Origin: Cryptomeria japonica
Lineage: Eukaryota; Streptophyta; Pinopsida; Cupressales; Cupressaceae
Assembly: GCF_030272615.1 (NCBI RefSeq)
Contig: NC_081406.1
Span: 483,757,900-483,821,899 of the forward strand
Length of the DNA: 64,000 nt
Direction: 5' to 3'
Made by a program: the position numbers and the translations under genes. Shown piece after piece: positions 20,736-32,139 of this stretch (its first letter is position 1; each line of letters starts with the position of its first letter). Under the pieces are notes generated by a model. It saw only the letters and a list, made by a program, of their open reading frames with translations, did not search any database and had not been told where the DNA came from.

Positions 20736-21060
20736 CGGTTGCAATTTCCAAACCAGTTCTATTCATGATTTTGCATTTACCATTCTTGAATTGTAACTGA
20801 AATCCCTTTTAAACTAATTGACCAGCACTCAAAAGATTATGCTTCAAACCTTCAACATAATAAAAGTTGTCAGTATTGTGTTTACCATAAAAAGATATAG
20901 TGCATTTTCCTCTGATCAAACAAGCTTTATCATCTCCAAATATTACTAGACCTCCATTATATTCCTGAAAGGTTAAGAATTTACTTTTATCACTAGTCAT
21001 ATGATGTGAACATCCGGAATCAATGATCCATTCATCCTTTTCTTCAATTTTAGCTACCGG
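20736..21060 (-). pseudogene. Sir-B protease and pre-integrase start
   Basis: The reverse strand has EKDEWIIDSGCSHHMTSDKSK (protease), then GGLVIFGDDKACLI, NFYYVEGLKHNLLSAGQLV and, after a stop at about 20810, KGFQLQFKNGKCKI up to EIATGN, where Cop-C enters. It continues at 14169 downward. Confidence 0.85.
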
Positions 21061-21408
21061 AGCCTACTCTACTGGTTGTATAGTAGGAGTCGGTTGATCT
21101 TCTGTTATTGCAACAAAAGACCATCCATTGTCCGTCGGTTCCTCATCAGAATCATCAGTAACTCCTTCATCAGCATAGTAACATGATTTGTCTCTATTCT
21201 TCTTAAATCTGTATCTCTGATATTTAGGGTTAGGCTTATATGTTCTTTTAGCTTCTTCTTTCAATCTTGCATGTCTATCAAGACACCTAGATGCCATATG
21301 ACCAATTTTATTGCAGTTAAAACATTTAAATGGTGCTTTACCTTCATACTTACTTCCAAGTAGACCTTTAGGCATTTTCCTTGCAAATAGTGCTTCAAGA
21401 TCTTCCAA
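21061..21408 (-). CDS. Sir-B gag C-terminal part with zinc knuckle
   Basis: An open frame with KAPFKCFNCNKIGHMASRC, an intact C-X2-C-X4-H-X4-C knuckle that binds RNA, then the basic stretch RTYKPNPKYQRYRFKKNRDK and an acidic segment leading to the protease. It serves as the intact reference for the altered knuckles of Sir-A and Sir-D. Confidence 0.85.
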
Positions 21409-22153
21409 CTATTCATTTTCTCTTCTGATTTCTTCAAGTTACCTTGCATAAAGTTCTTTCCAATCAGATTTCTCAGATGATAATGATGATGTTGCAGATG
21501 ATGATGCTTTGAAAGGTAAATCTGTCTTAATTGTAGCAACAAGACCAAATTTCTCAAGTGCAAAAGCTGAAAGTTTTCCAACCAAAGTATCTCTAGATAC
21601 TGATGTATTAGGCATTGTTCTTAATTCATTAATAGCAGCTACTTTCAATTTTGTATGTCAGTGGCAATGCTCTTAAAACTCTACAAACAATTTCATCTTC
21701 ACTTAAGGATCCTCCACAACATTGTATACCCGAAATAATTTCATTAACTCTTTCCATAAAAGCAGAAATCCTTTCATCTTCTTCCATTTTTAGATTTTCA
21801 TACCTGATCTGGAAGCATTCCATTTTTGCAATTTTGACAATGGTATCACCTTCACTCAATGTCTCCAATTTGTCCCAAATAGCTTTAGCAGTAGATCAGT
21901 CTGATAATCCCATGATTTGCTGATCTGACAATGCGCACAAAAGTGCTTCTCTTTCTTTGCAATCATTCCCCTGATCTTTGGCCAAGTTAGGTGGATTAGG
22001 TTGACTTTGTGTAGGACCAACATAACCATTCTTTGTAACATCCCATATGTCTCTTCCAATGCAATTCAAATGTGTCTCCATTTTGATCTTCCATATACCA
22101 TAGTTAGTTCCATCAAGCTTCGGACTGTCCTTCCTTAAATAGTTAGTTTCCAT
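21409..22153 (-). pseudogene. Sir-B gag (UBN2-type capsid region)
   Basis: ATG at 22153: METNYLRKDSPKLDGTNYG, then ALLCALSDQQIMGLSD, a TGA at about 21893 (Arg codon CGA in Sir-A), AIWDKLETLSEGD, MEEDERISAFMERVNEI, QCCGGSLSEDEI, a frame break near 21645, then INELRTMPNTSVSRDTL. Further stops lie at about 21438 and 21410. Confidence 0.85.
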
Positions 22154-22196
22154 AGAATCTCCTCAAGCTGTTAAACTTCTGCAAAAAGAGGACTTA

Positions 22197-22208
22197 GCTC
22201 TAATACCA
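22197..22208 (-). promoter_or_regulatory. Sir-B primer-binding site
   Basis: Minus strand TGGTATTAGAGC, two bases inside the LTR; one C-to-T change from the usual site. Confidence 0.87.
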
Positions 22209-22210
22209 AT

Positions 22211-23267
22211 TGTTAGGACCCGGAGGCAACGGAGAGGGGGGGTGAATTAGGTGTCTATTAATTTCAACCCAAATATAAATTAATCAAACTTGATGCATAA
22301 TACTGGTAAACCAAACTTAATGTTGGTTGACATTTTTAACAGTTAATAACAATACCGGTAAAGTTTAATGCATGAAACAAAAAGACAAATAACATCCATA
22401 ACACATAACACAGATATTTGTATGTGGAAACCCTGTAAGGGGAAAACCATAGTGGGAAACCTTACCCATAATTAGATGATACTATTGCAGATAGTATGTG
22501 TGTACAAATGGGGTCTGCACATGCAGAAAGGCCAACTGCCTAGAGCTCACTGCTCAATCACAAAATGAGAGTCACACTAACTACAATTGGATGGTTAAAT
22601 CCAATGATAATGTACTGCACAAAATAGCATCTTCATATGCTGGATTCAGTACCGATTAAGCTCTAATTGTCTTCTTCATACCTTCCTTGAATCTTCAAAT
22701 GATGTCTACGTGTATAGCTCTGCTTGTATTCGCATATACCTTATTACAATCCTTTTCACATCTTCTACATAATCTCATAAATGAGATCTTACATATATAC
22801 TAAAACCTAAGACCAAATGTGTAGGTTGGCTCACTAAGAATATTACAATTAAATCAATTACAAATGAATCAATATGCGATACATCATGTCGGCTCAATAC
22901 ATTTACAATAATAACCAATCAATAAATCATCTCCATAATGTGCCATGCTGATCTGGAATAGATAACGCTTGCCGGTCCATAACTTAGACCTATTTGTCAG
23001 TAACAAAAAATATGAAAACTCAATTAGGCCAATAACCAAATCACCAAAACCAAGTTTCCAAACCATGTCTTTGACATAACCAAGTAATCTCCAGATGATA
23101 ACAGATCATCCTCAGTGTCGGTGAACCAAATACTGGTGATTGTGCATAAGTCACTGAACATGTCGGTGAACATAACCAAAGATCTCCAGTGCTGATAAGT
23201 ATTGACAAGTGTTGACAGGTGTTGACATCAATGACAAAATCAATGCAACACATCCATAATACCAACA
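22211..23267 (-). repeat. Sir-B 5' LTR
   Basis: 1057 bp, TGTTAGG...CCAACA, matching 9998-11071. Its right part (from 22941) is repeated at 32940-33266. The G-rich box is at 22228-22250. Confidence 0.94.
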
Positions 23268-23848
23268 AGATCATCATGGTTAATGAAAGAGGTCATGGTC
23301 AAGGAATGTAATGTGCGAATAATGTAATATCATTCAGGTAGAGGAGTTGGTTGATCATTGGAGATCAAATTGGGTTAATGTAAGAGGATTTAGTCCTTCG
23401 ATATTGAGCTTAACCAAAACTCTACTCTGGCATAGGAGATGCTATCTTTTGCAATTCAACACTTCTCTAGATTATAGTCTGGATTTATATTTAGTTAGTG
23501 AGACTCATTTTGTGATGAGCAGTGTGCTCTAGGCTATTGGCCTTCCTTCAAGTGCAGGCCCCCTTTATTGTAATTCACATACTTACTACAGAAGTATTAT
23601 CCAACTATGAGTAGGCTTCCCACCATGGTATTTCCCTTTACTGGGTTTTCCACGTACAAATCTTGGTGTCATGTGGATTGTATTTATTTTGTGATTATTG
23701 TTTATACTTAATTGGATTAACTGCTATTCTGGTATTATTGATTTGGGTTTTGGTATTAAAGTTTTAAATTTCTAATGCTTCTGGTAATCTGTGATAACTA
23801 ATTCACCCCCCCTCTCAGTTGTCTTCCGGTTATCTGTACTGTCTAACA
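23268..23848 (+). repeat. Sir-D 5' LTR, second part
   Basis: Starts with the agatc duplication, continues the LTR cut at 9997 and ends TCTAACA. The C-rich box is at 23800-23819. It matches 39105-39686. Confidence 0.92.
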
Positions 23849-23850
23849 AT

Positions 23851-23862
23851 TGGTATCAAAGC
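23851..23862 (+). promoter_or_regulatory. Sir-D primer-binding site (left copy)
   Basis: TGGTATCAAAGC two bases after the LTR. The same site is at 33850-33861 in the right copy. Confidence 0.87.
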
Positions 23863-23907
23863 TTTGGTCCTCTCTATAGAAATATTAACCGCTTGAGGAA
23901 GATCCTA

Positions 23908-24553
23908 TGGTGACTAACAGTTCAAGTTCATCCAATTCTTCTAGAGCTACCTTTCAAAGGGATATTCTAAGGCTTGATGGAACAAATTACACAGTATGAA
24001 AGATTCAGATGGAGACTCATCTGAGATGTCTTGGCAAGGAGATTTGGGAGATCACACAGAATGGTGTCACACCCTATAATCAAGGATCTAGAAATCCTCC
24101 TTCGGAAAACCAGGACAAGGATCTTGAGAATGATTGTAGAGAAAGAGAAGCCCTCTTGTGTGCACTTTCTGATTAGAAAATAATGGGATTAACAGACAAA
24201 ACATCTGGAAAGGTTATATGGGATAAGTTGCAAACTGTTAATGAAGGTGACCCTACAGTGAAGATTGCTAAACTTGATGTTTACCGGGTGAGATATGAAA
24301 ACCTAAAGATGGAAGAAGATGAAAAGAAAACTGCATTCATGGAAAGGGTAAATGAGATTGTTATGGGAATTCAATGTTGTGGTGGAACTCTGAGAAAAGA
24401 TGAAATTATTTCTAAAGTCCTGAGAGCCCTACCACCGACTTACAAAATGAAAGTTGCTACTATTAATGAGTTAAGAACAATGGCTAATACATTTGTCAAT
24501 AGAGATACTTTGGTTGGGAAATTATTTGCTTTTGAGCTTGAGAAATTTGGAAC
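23908..24553 (+). pseudogene. Sir-D gag, left copy, cut by Tek-E
   Basis: ATG at 23908 gives a Ser-rich start, ILRLDGTNYTV, a TGA (Trp expected) at about 23998, then LLCALSD and TAG at 24175, then MGLTDKTSGKVIWDKLQT, MEEDEKKTAFMERVNEI and NELRTMANTFVNRDTL, ending EKFGT at the Tek-E border. ggaac (24549-24553) is the Tek-E target site; the uninterrupted version is at 34548-34552. Confidence 0.88.
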
Positions 24554-25371
24554 TGTCATGCCCAAAAATTAGGGCAAAAATGGAATGATTTTTTTTTTTT
24601 AAAAATGACTAGTTAATTAACAAAGTTCGCTATCACGACATGTGTTAACATGTTGGCCATAACAAAGATCGAACTAACTCTGATACTAACTAAGTATCGA
24701 AACTTCATTAAAATTCATTTGTGGAAAACTAAATGTTTTAATTTATTTTCTCATCAAATATAGTTGTTAGTTTAATTTATTAAACTCATTTAAATGGTAG
24801 ACGTAGATAAAAAATTGATCTCCAATAAAGCCATATTGTCTAAATTTCATTTTAAATCATTAATTAACTTAATGAATTAAAGTGTCAAATTAATTTCTCA
24901 ATGACATTATTCGATGAGGAAAATTATCTTTCCAAAGTCAAATTTAGTTTTCAAGGAATTAATTTCCCTCTCTATTTAATCAAGGCTTCACAAATAGTTA
25001 ATTCAAGAAAATAATTAATCGGAATTAAAATTCCCATGTCTATCTAAATTGAAAACCCTATCTAATTTTAAATATAAATTTTTTTTTTCACAACTTTAAA
25101 AAATAATTTTCATATAAACCCTAATTTAAATTACATTATAATATTATTATTTTTTTACACTTTTTTTTTAAATATCCCTTAAACTTGTCTATTTTCCCCT
25201 CTACCCTAGCTCTAACCGAGCTAGGGTTTTCTCTTTTTTAAATTTTTTTTTTTTTTTTGAAACCCTACATTTTGTAGGGTGGCCATGGATGGCGGACGGA
25301 ATAAGCGAACGGCGGACGAGATAAGTGAACGCAGGGAGGAGGCGGGAGGCGGGAGTCGGTGCCGCCGAAGT

Positions 25372-25546
25372 CTCCACTGTGCAAGGCACAATGGGCTCGA
25401 CCGCCGGCCACTGTGTATCACACAGTGAGCACGGCCTCCGGCCACTGTGCAGTGCACAGTGAGCTCGGCCCGCCGGCCACTGTGCAATACATAGTGGGCT
25501 CGGCCACCGGCCACTGTGCCATGCACAGTGAGCTCGGCCCCCGGCC
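25372..25546. repeat. GC-rich tandem hairpin repeats in the Tek-E LTR
   Basis: Five units of 34-35 bp (starts about 25372, 25406, 25440, 25475, 25509). Each has GGCCACTGTG...CACAGTG..CTCGGCC. The arms CACTGTGC and GCACAGTG pair across a 3-base loop, perfect in units 3 and 5. Unit 2 pairs perfectly with changes on both sides (GTGT/ACAC). Confidence 0.88.
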
Positions 25547-25793
25547 GAAACCCTCCGCTTAATAATTTTTTTTTTGTTTTTAATTTTTAAATTTTTTTAA
25601 AAAAATTTATATATATTATAAATATATATATATATATTTATATATATATCCCAATGTTAATATTACATGCAATTTTTTTTAATAGAAACAAAATAACAAA
25701 TTAACTCATTATGCTAAATATATATATATATATGGTAAATAAACTTGGGCTCACATTTTCATTTGATTTGCAGGGTATTTATATGGCATGTTT

Positions 25794-25893
<100 letters not shown>

Positions 25894-28514
25894 TTTGTTT
25901 ATGGCTGATAGTTTTAATTCTTTTTCTTAAAACTAACATCGTAATCATGAAAGATTTTGATATACCATTGTAGGGAAGGAAATATGGATAAAGTTTGTTT
26001 TAATGGATATATATATATTTCCAGAACTAAATTGTAATCTATGGGTATGCAGGAAACAAAATTCTAAGAATTTTTTTTTTTTTTAAAACTTAAGAAATAC
26101 TATTTTAGGAAAGCATTATACTTTTCTTAAATAAGCACATTCATTGATTTCTCAACTAATAAAACAACTAATTTATTTACATGTTAACAGCAAGTACAAA
26201 TCATGATTTTCTGCAATTAAAATGGAGATAGATTCTCAGCTAAAAAGAAGAACTTAGATTTAAATAAAACTGCTTTTTATATTGCAAAAAAAACAACTAT
26301 TGCATGCAAATCAAAAGCAAATCCTTTTTTTTTTTTTTTAAATAGAAAATAGAAGCATATCTAGCTTTTTACAACTCTAACGATATTTTGCAAATTTACA
26401 GGATGTTTCTTTATTTAACTACAACAACAAATCTCATGTCTATTTTCAAAATTACAACTTGCCTCTCATTTCTATGAATAAGGATGTATTTCTCCTATCA
26501 AAATTTAAAACTAATAACTGCAAATCAATTTAAAATTTCTTCAACAATATTCTTCTGCAACCTTTCACTTTTCCTAGTCTTTTCTCCTGGCATTCCTGCA
26601 TAATAGAAACACAAATATGACCACGGAGTGCTCACCTCCCAACCTAGGCTAACCCCCAAGCTCGGAGAACCAAGCCCTAGATGGGTAACAAACATGCAAA
26701 CACATAGGAGACAAAAATACACACACAGATATTCAGACACACTCCCAACATGGCTACACAGCACCACACTTTGGTGATGACCTTTTTAAGGGTGGTAGTG
26801 GACCAATACCCTGAGGAGAACTGCAAGTATGGAAAAACAAGTAGCCACCTCATGGCATAATAAATACATCAAAAATCTCAACCCCTTATTCCTTATGCCC
26901 CCCAAAGGCATTCTAGCCTTATATCCCTCCTTATGACCCCCATTGCACAAACAGGCCACGCAGCAAGGGTCACACAAAGATCCCTTGTGATCGCTCTCAA
27001 ACGAGAGTCTCTCACTCGAGGGTTGTCACTGCTACCACCCACAAGATCCTCCTCTCTCCTAAGAGTAAGAGGTCTTGAGAAAACTCTCAAAACACAACAA
27101 AACATAATGCAAAAATTCCAAATGAAATTCTATAAACAAGACATTCAAGAACACAGATTTCTTACACCAATCGTACTCTCACACACATACAAGAAATAGA
27201 CATTTTAAAGAATAATGAAACCAACCTTAATCTGCCCAATGGTAGTATACTATTTGAGGAAGAGCTGCCCAATCCATGGATCTTTTTCTTCTACCCTTAG
27301 TCAAATTTTCTATTCCAAACTATTCTTTTTTTTTCAAAAATTCTCTTGCCTCCAAAAATGGAGAGTGGGTGATTACCCTCAAATTCACAAATTCTTGCTT
27401 AAGAAGCTCATATTCTGAGTTCTCACAAGTTTCTAAAAACCAAAAAGGAAAGTAAAGCAGAATGGGAAAAAGACTCACATTCGAATAGGAAAAATCTCAA
27501 TTAGATTTAAACTTCTAATTTTCAATTTTCGCACAACTCAAAAAAACCAATTTTTAAAGCGTCAAAAAGGTCACTTAAAAGTAGAAACTTGCCTAAAATT
27601 ACCCCTAACCCCTAGGTATACCTTATGGGCTTTAGGAAACCCTATTAAACTACCCCTAGGTGTTCATTTAACCCATTTTAAACCCCTCTGAAGTTTATTT
27701 TCGGGTCAAACATATGTTGACCACTCCAAAGATTTCTTTCCCAAGTTATTTATGACAACACGATATATTATTTAAGAAAAAAAACTATAGTTAAACACTT
27801 TCCCACCAAGAGACAAAAATAAAACATTTAAATTTAAATCCACACATGTGTCAAGTGACACAAATAAAACACTTTTACAAAATAAAACATGAAATCGTCT
27901 CTTGTGGGTTTTTACACATTAAATTTAAATAACACTTAACACTCATGCAGCATATACTGTTACGAATAAAATACAACACAAATGGGGTGTTGTCTCTCCA
28001 AATAGACAACCCCTGGCTTAAGAACATACATAAGTCTAGGTTTGGTTCTTCGTAATTTTCCATGGTCACATGGTAAATTTCCTACGCATCTCAATTTACA
28101 CATTAGTACTTTCAAATATCCACATATAATATAATTCAAAGGAATAACAATACACATCATCACTTGCATACAATTTTCATCTGCACAGATTAAATACATC
28201 TTTTATCAAGCAATTTCACATAAGCAATTTCATCCCAATTCACATAAACTTAACCATACATCATAGTTCTATTATCATAGTAAAGTCCTACAAATATAAT
28301 TATGACATCTATCATTGCAATCTCATCCTATCTAACAATCATGTAGTGTTCTATCTCATAAAGCATATAAGTAAATCATCAAAACATAGCAATGTTATCC
28401 AAATCCTGAAATCATATAAGTTCTAAGTCTCAAAATGCATCAAAATAAAGTATCCATAATAGTCTAAATATAAAATCCACTGAATGTCAGACTGAGTCGA
28501 GGTGAGGCCTCACA

Positions 28515-28530
28515 GCCTCCCCCTCTAGGC
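28515..28530 (-). promoter_or_regulatory. Tek-E polypurine tract
   Basis: Minus strand AGAGGGGGAGGC directly precedes the 3' LTR start TGTGAGGCC. Confidence 0.82.
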
Positions 28531-28971
28531 ATGAACTTCCTCCTGGAGTTCATCAAAGAGGTGGGGGTACTCTGATCTCATACATGTTGCGTCCTCCCAT
28601 GAAGCCATAACCTCATCATAACAATCCCACTGGACCCTAACCTGGTCCAGCTCTTGACCTCGAAGGGCCAACGTTCAGCGTGCCAAAATGCGAATGGGCT
28701 CCAAAGCTAGCTGCCCATCCGACTCCACCTGCAAGGCATCCCAATCTAAAATGTGAGACTCATCATAGATATATTATCTCAAAACTGATACATGAAACAC
28801 ATCGTTGATGCGTGACAGGCTAGGTGGCAATGCTAAACGGTAGGCAACTGGGCCTATCCTCTCAAGAATCTCAAAAGGTCCTACAAAGTGAGGTGCGAGC
28901 TTAGAACCCTTTTCGTAATGGATTGGACTCTTATGCGGTCGCACTCTCAAGAAGACTCTATCTCCAACCAA
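28531..28971 (-). pseudogene. Tek-E integrase tail with chromodomain-like end
   Basis: 28971-28774 has VGDRVFLRVRPHK, KLAPHFVGPFEIL and RIGPVAYRLALPPSLS, the integrase GPY/F module, then FHVSVLR. After stops comes RVQWDCYDEVMASWEDATCM and SEYPHLFDEL, the short chromodomain-like end of Tekay-type elements, which is thought to steer integration to heterochromatin. Its aromatic cage is incomplete, as usual in this branch. The stop lies just before the polypurine tract. Confidence 0.85.
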
Positions 28972-29037
28972 GTAGCTACGATCTATCCTCTTTGCATCAG
29001 CATATTTCTTCTATCTATCCTGAGCCTCTCTGAGATG

Positions 29038-30111
29038 CTACCTAATCAAATCCACCTGTTGTTCCATATCCCGAACTATCTTAGGACCAATAGCAACTCT
29101 ATCCTCTATGCGATCCCAACTCAAGGGCATCCTGCAAGGCCTGCCGTATAATGCCTGATAGGGTGGCATCCCCAAAGAAGTGTGATGCCCATTGTTATAG
29201 GCAAACTCCACTAAGGGAAGATACTCCTCCCACTGGGTCTGATGATCCATGACGTACATGCGGAGCATATCCTCTAACACCTGATTGACCCTCTCTATTT
29301 GACCATCTGTCTCCGGGTGATAGGCTGTATTGAAATTGAGCTTAGTGCCCATAGCTGCCTGTAATGACTTCCAAAAGGAAGAAGTGAAAAGAGAATCCCT
29401 GTCAGAAATAATCTTGCGGGGCACACCATGAAGTCTAACAATGTCCCGCAAGAACACCTGTGCTACTGCTGGAGCTGTGAATGTAGTACGGACTGGTGAA
29501 AAGTGAGCTACTTTGGTCAACTTGTCAACTGTCACCAAGATAGCATCATGGTGACGAGAAGACATAGGAAGACCAATTATGAAATCCATGGATATAGTAT
29601 CCCACTTCCACTCTGGTATAGCATGAGACTGGAGCAACCCACCGGGATGGCCGTGCTCCGCCTTTACTCTCTGACACTCGAGGCATCGAGCTACTATCTC
29701 AGCAATGAGCTGCCACATTCTCGGCCAATGATACAACTGCCTCAAGTCAGCATGCAACTTTTTAACCCCGGGATGCACTGCATAAGGAGCTCTATGAGCC
29801 TCTGTGACAATGAACTCTCGCAACCCTCTGGAGGAAGGTACATAAATGCGCCCTCTATGGCGTAACAATCCATCGGACTCCAAAGAATAATCCACATATT
29901 TCCCTTCTAGAGTAACCTGAGATCGTATTACCTGACCAACCTCTGCATACCATCCATCCTCTGGCAAGTGCTGTAGTATACGATCTCTCAAATCCATGCC
30001 CATGGATATGGTGTAAACCTCATGACGTCTCCTACTCAAGGCATCTACAACTACATTTTCCTTTCCTTTGATGTAGTGAACGTCAAAATCATATTCGCAC
30101 AAGAACTCCAT
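29038..30111 (-). CDS. Tek-E integrase (357 aa)
   Basis: One open frame from the end of RNase H (DYIKGKENVVVDALSR-type region) through the HHCC zinc motif (HPGVKKLHADLRQLYHWP...CLECQRVK) and the DDE core: SMDFIIGLP (D), IISDRDSLFTSSFW (D), ETDGQIERVNQ (E). All three catalytic residues are present. It would insert the element DNA. It is the most intact gypsy domain here and a good probe for related copies. Stops separate it from the tail at 28971 and from RNase H above 30111. Confidence 0.93.
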   Translation of the reverse strand: MEFLCEYDFDVHYIKGKENVVVDALSRRRHEVYTISMGMDLRDRILQHLPEDGWYAEVGQVIRSQVTLEGKYVDYSLESDGLLRHRGRIYVPSSRGLREFIVTEAHRAPYAVHPGVKKLHADLRQLYHWPRMWQLIAEIVARCLECQRVKAEHGHPGGLLQSHAIPEWKWDTISMDFIIGLPMSSRHHDAILVTVDKLTKVAHFSPVRTTFTAPAVAQVFLRDIVRLHGVPRKIISDRDSLFTSSFWKSLQAAMGTKLNFNTAYHPETDGQIERVNQVLEDMLRMYVMDHQTQWEEYLPLVEFAYNNGHHTSLGMPPYQALYGRPCRMPLSWDRIEDRVAIGPKIVRDMEQQVDLIR

Positions 30112-30717
30112 CCATCTCCTCTGACATGCATTAAGGTTCGGTTGAGTGAAGATGTACTGAAGACTCTAATGATCTGAATGCAACTCGAAGTGATGACCTA
30201 AAAGGAAGTGTCTCCACCTCACAAGTGCATGCACTACTGCTACGAGCTCAAGGTCGTGAGTGGGATAATTAAGTTAATGAGTCTTAAGTTTCCTAGACTC
30301 GAAAGCTATGGCCCTACCATCCTACATAGGAACTGCCCCTAAACCCTCTAGAGAAGCATCTATACAAACCATGAAGTTAGCTGTAGGATCTGGTACAACA
30401 AGGATAGGAGTGCTAGTAAGTGCCTTCTTGAGTTCCTGAAAGGCCTTCTCGCACTTCTCTGTCCACTCAAATTTCTTCCCTTTACGTTGAAGAGAAGTAA
30501 TAGGGTGTGCGACTCTGGAGAAACCCTTGACAAAATGTCAGTAACACCCTACTAAGCCCATGAAACTCCTGACCTCTGTCACACTTGTAGGTGCTGGCCA
30601 ATCCATAATAGCCCTAATCTTTGATGGGTCAACTAAGATCCCATCACCAGAAATAACGTGCCCAAGGTACTTGACCTCAGACCAAAAGAAAGCACACTTC
30701 CATAGGCTGCCAAACAA
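30112..30717 (-). pseudogene. Tek-E RNase H
   Basis: The reverse strand holds [82 protein letters not shown] and RWRHFLLGHHFELHSDH, the gypsy RT end and RNase H. Stops at about 30326, 30280 and 30168 interrupt it. Confidence 0.85.
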
Positions 30718-31203
30718 CTAGTTATCTTGCAAACACTGCAATACCTGCTTCAGGTGCTCCTCATGCTCCTTCTCATTCTGAGAATATATCAGTATATCAT
30801 CGAGGAACACAATAACAAAATAGTCCAGAAATGTACGGAACATCCCATTCATGAGGCTCATAAAAATTTCTGGGGCATTTGTGAGTCCGAATGGGACTAC
30901 GGTAAACTCATAGTGACCATATCTAGTGCGAAATGCGGTCTTGTGGATATCACTTTCCACTATTCTCAACTGATGGTATCCTGACTTCAGATCTATTTTA
31001 GAAAACACTTTGGCACCCTGAAGTTGGTCGAATAAATCATCAATTTTGGGCAAAGGATATCGGTTCTTGATGGTTACTTTATTTAGCTACCGATAATCCA
31101 TACATAATCGGAGAAATCCATCCTTCTTCTTAATGAAGATGACTGGTGCACCCCAAGGGGATATGCTAGGATGAATATGACCCTTCTCAAGGAGTTCCTC
31201 AAG
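30718..31203 (-). pseudogene. Tek-E reverse transcriptase
   Basis: 31053-30718 is open: [71 protein letters not shown] with the catalytic DD, ending in [11 protein letters not shown]. Upstream (31054-31203) are [13 protein letters not shown] and LCMDYR with stops. Confidence 0.88.
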
Positions 31204-31635
31204 CTATATTTTATGTTCATTTAGCTCATTTGTGGTCATCCTATAAGGTGCTCTAGAAACTGGCTCGGCTCCTGGTACTAGGTCTATATGAAAATCAATC
31301 TCTCTATGGGGAGGCATTCTCAGTAACTCTGAAGGAAATACATCTGAATATCCCTTAAGGATAGGATGGTCATCGAGCGATGTTTCTTTTTCTTCCTCTT
31401 CTCCTCTGTCACTGATAGTGATAGCAAAAAGCTGACATCCCTTTTGCATGCTCCGCTTGAGCTGCATTGCGGAGATCATACGAAGAGACATGGGCCTCTG
31501 AATCCTAGTGATAACTATGGGTGAACCATGATCATCCTCACACTCGATCTTTTTCAGGCGGCAATCCATCTTTTCTCTGTGGGCATAAAGCCAATCCATG
31601 CCAAGTACGATTCTGTAAGATCCAAGTGGAGTCAC
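31204..31635 (-). CDS. Tek-E protease tail and RT N-terminal region
   Basis: An open frame with LGSYRIVLGMDWLYAHR (the conserved end of gypsy retropepsin), KKGCQLFAI-type linker, LKGYSDVFPSELLRMPPHRE and IDLVPGAEPVSRAPYRM, the entry to RT. It ends at a stop after NEHKI. Confidence 0.82.
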   Translation of the reverse strand: MTPLGSYRIVLGMDWLYAHREKMDCRLKKIECEDDHGSPIVITRIQRPMSLRMISAMQLKRSMQKGCQLFAITISDRGEEEEKETSLDDHPILKGYSDVFPSELLRMPPHREIDFHIDLVPGAEPVSRAPYRMTTNELNEHKI

Positions 31636-32139
31636 TCTAAGGTCTACTAAAGTGGTGGTCTTGCCAATCTGCAGCTAACATGCCCTAACCTCTGATTCCA
31701 CTGACACTCTAGCTCCTGAAGCTAATTCCACTTCCCAAATGACACCCTGTCTAGTTGCCACTAGCCCACAATGCTCCACAACCAATGGAGATATAAAGGA
31801 GTCAGTAGCTCTTGAATCAAACAAAATAGATACATTGTTACCTTTGATTATACCTGTAGATTCGATAACCATGGCTTGATGCTCAGCCTGGTGGTTGTCA
31901 ACCGCTGCGAATACTCTATGGGACCTGCCCATATCACCAACTGTCGGCTCTGAAGCGGCCATCCGCTGACTCCCTGCCACCTGTCCCTGAGGGAAATCCC
32001 TCGCCATATGCCCCATGGCTCCACACGTAAAGCAAACACCCCATGCCTGGAACTGGGCACCCTGAGGCCTAGAGAATGTCTGACCTCCTGTCCTACTAGA
32101 TCTGTTGTACCCACCCCTGGAGGACTGCTGAGTCCCCAC
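31636..32139 (-). pseudogene. Tek-E gag zinc knuckle and protease active site
   Basis: 32139-31675 has a glycine/serine/arginine-rich stretch, a knuckle reading CFTCGAMGHMARDF (last Cys replaced by Phe), and VSILFDSRATDSFIS, where the usual DSGAT is DSRAT. Both changes would impair function. A stop at about 31674 precedes the protease tail. Confidence 0.83.

Larger units (their letters stand above)
9998..23267 (-). mobile_element. Sir-B: Ty1/copia (Sirevirus-like) retrotransposon carrying Cop-C
   Basis: A minus-strand copia element with 3' LTR 9998-11071, 5' LTR 22211-23267, and perfect 5-bp duplications agatc (9993-9997, 23268-23272). Removing it restores the Sir-D LTR (gtagatc then atcatgg), as seen intact at 39100. 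Gag, PR, INT, RT and RNase H are all present, but stops and frame breaks occur, and Cop-C sits inside the protease-integrase junction. Confidence 0.95.
22941..24553. repeat. Left copy of a 1.6-kb duplication
   Basis: 22941-24553 matches 32940-34552 at a nearly constant offset of 9999, with roughly 30 base differences by eye (about 2 percent). It covers part of the Sir-B 5' LTR, the second part of the Sir-D 5' LTR, its PBS and most of its gag, so it crosses an insertion border. See findings. Confidence 0.93.

Noticed and set aside
25372-25546. CRISPR-like array
   Set aside because: The units are directly adjoining imperfect hairpins without unique spacers, in plant DNA; no cas genes.
25221-25562. 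Open frames of about 60-100 codons on both strands with repeated CTVAGGRAH-like text
   Set aside because: They arise from the GC-rich hairpin repeats in the Tek-E LTR; frames exist on both strands and follow the repeat unit, with no other coding sign.
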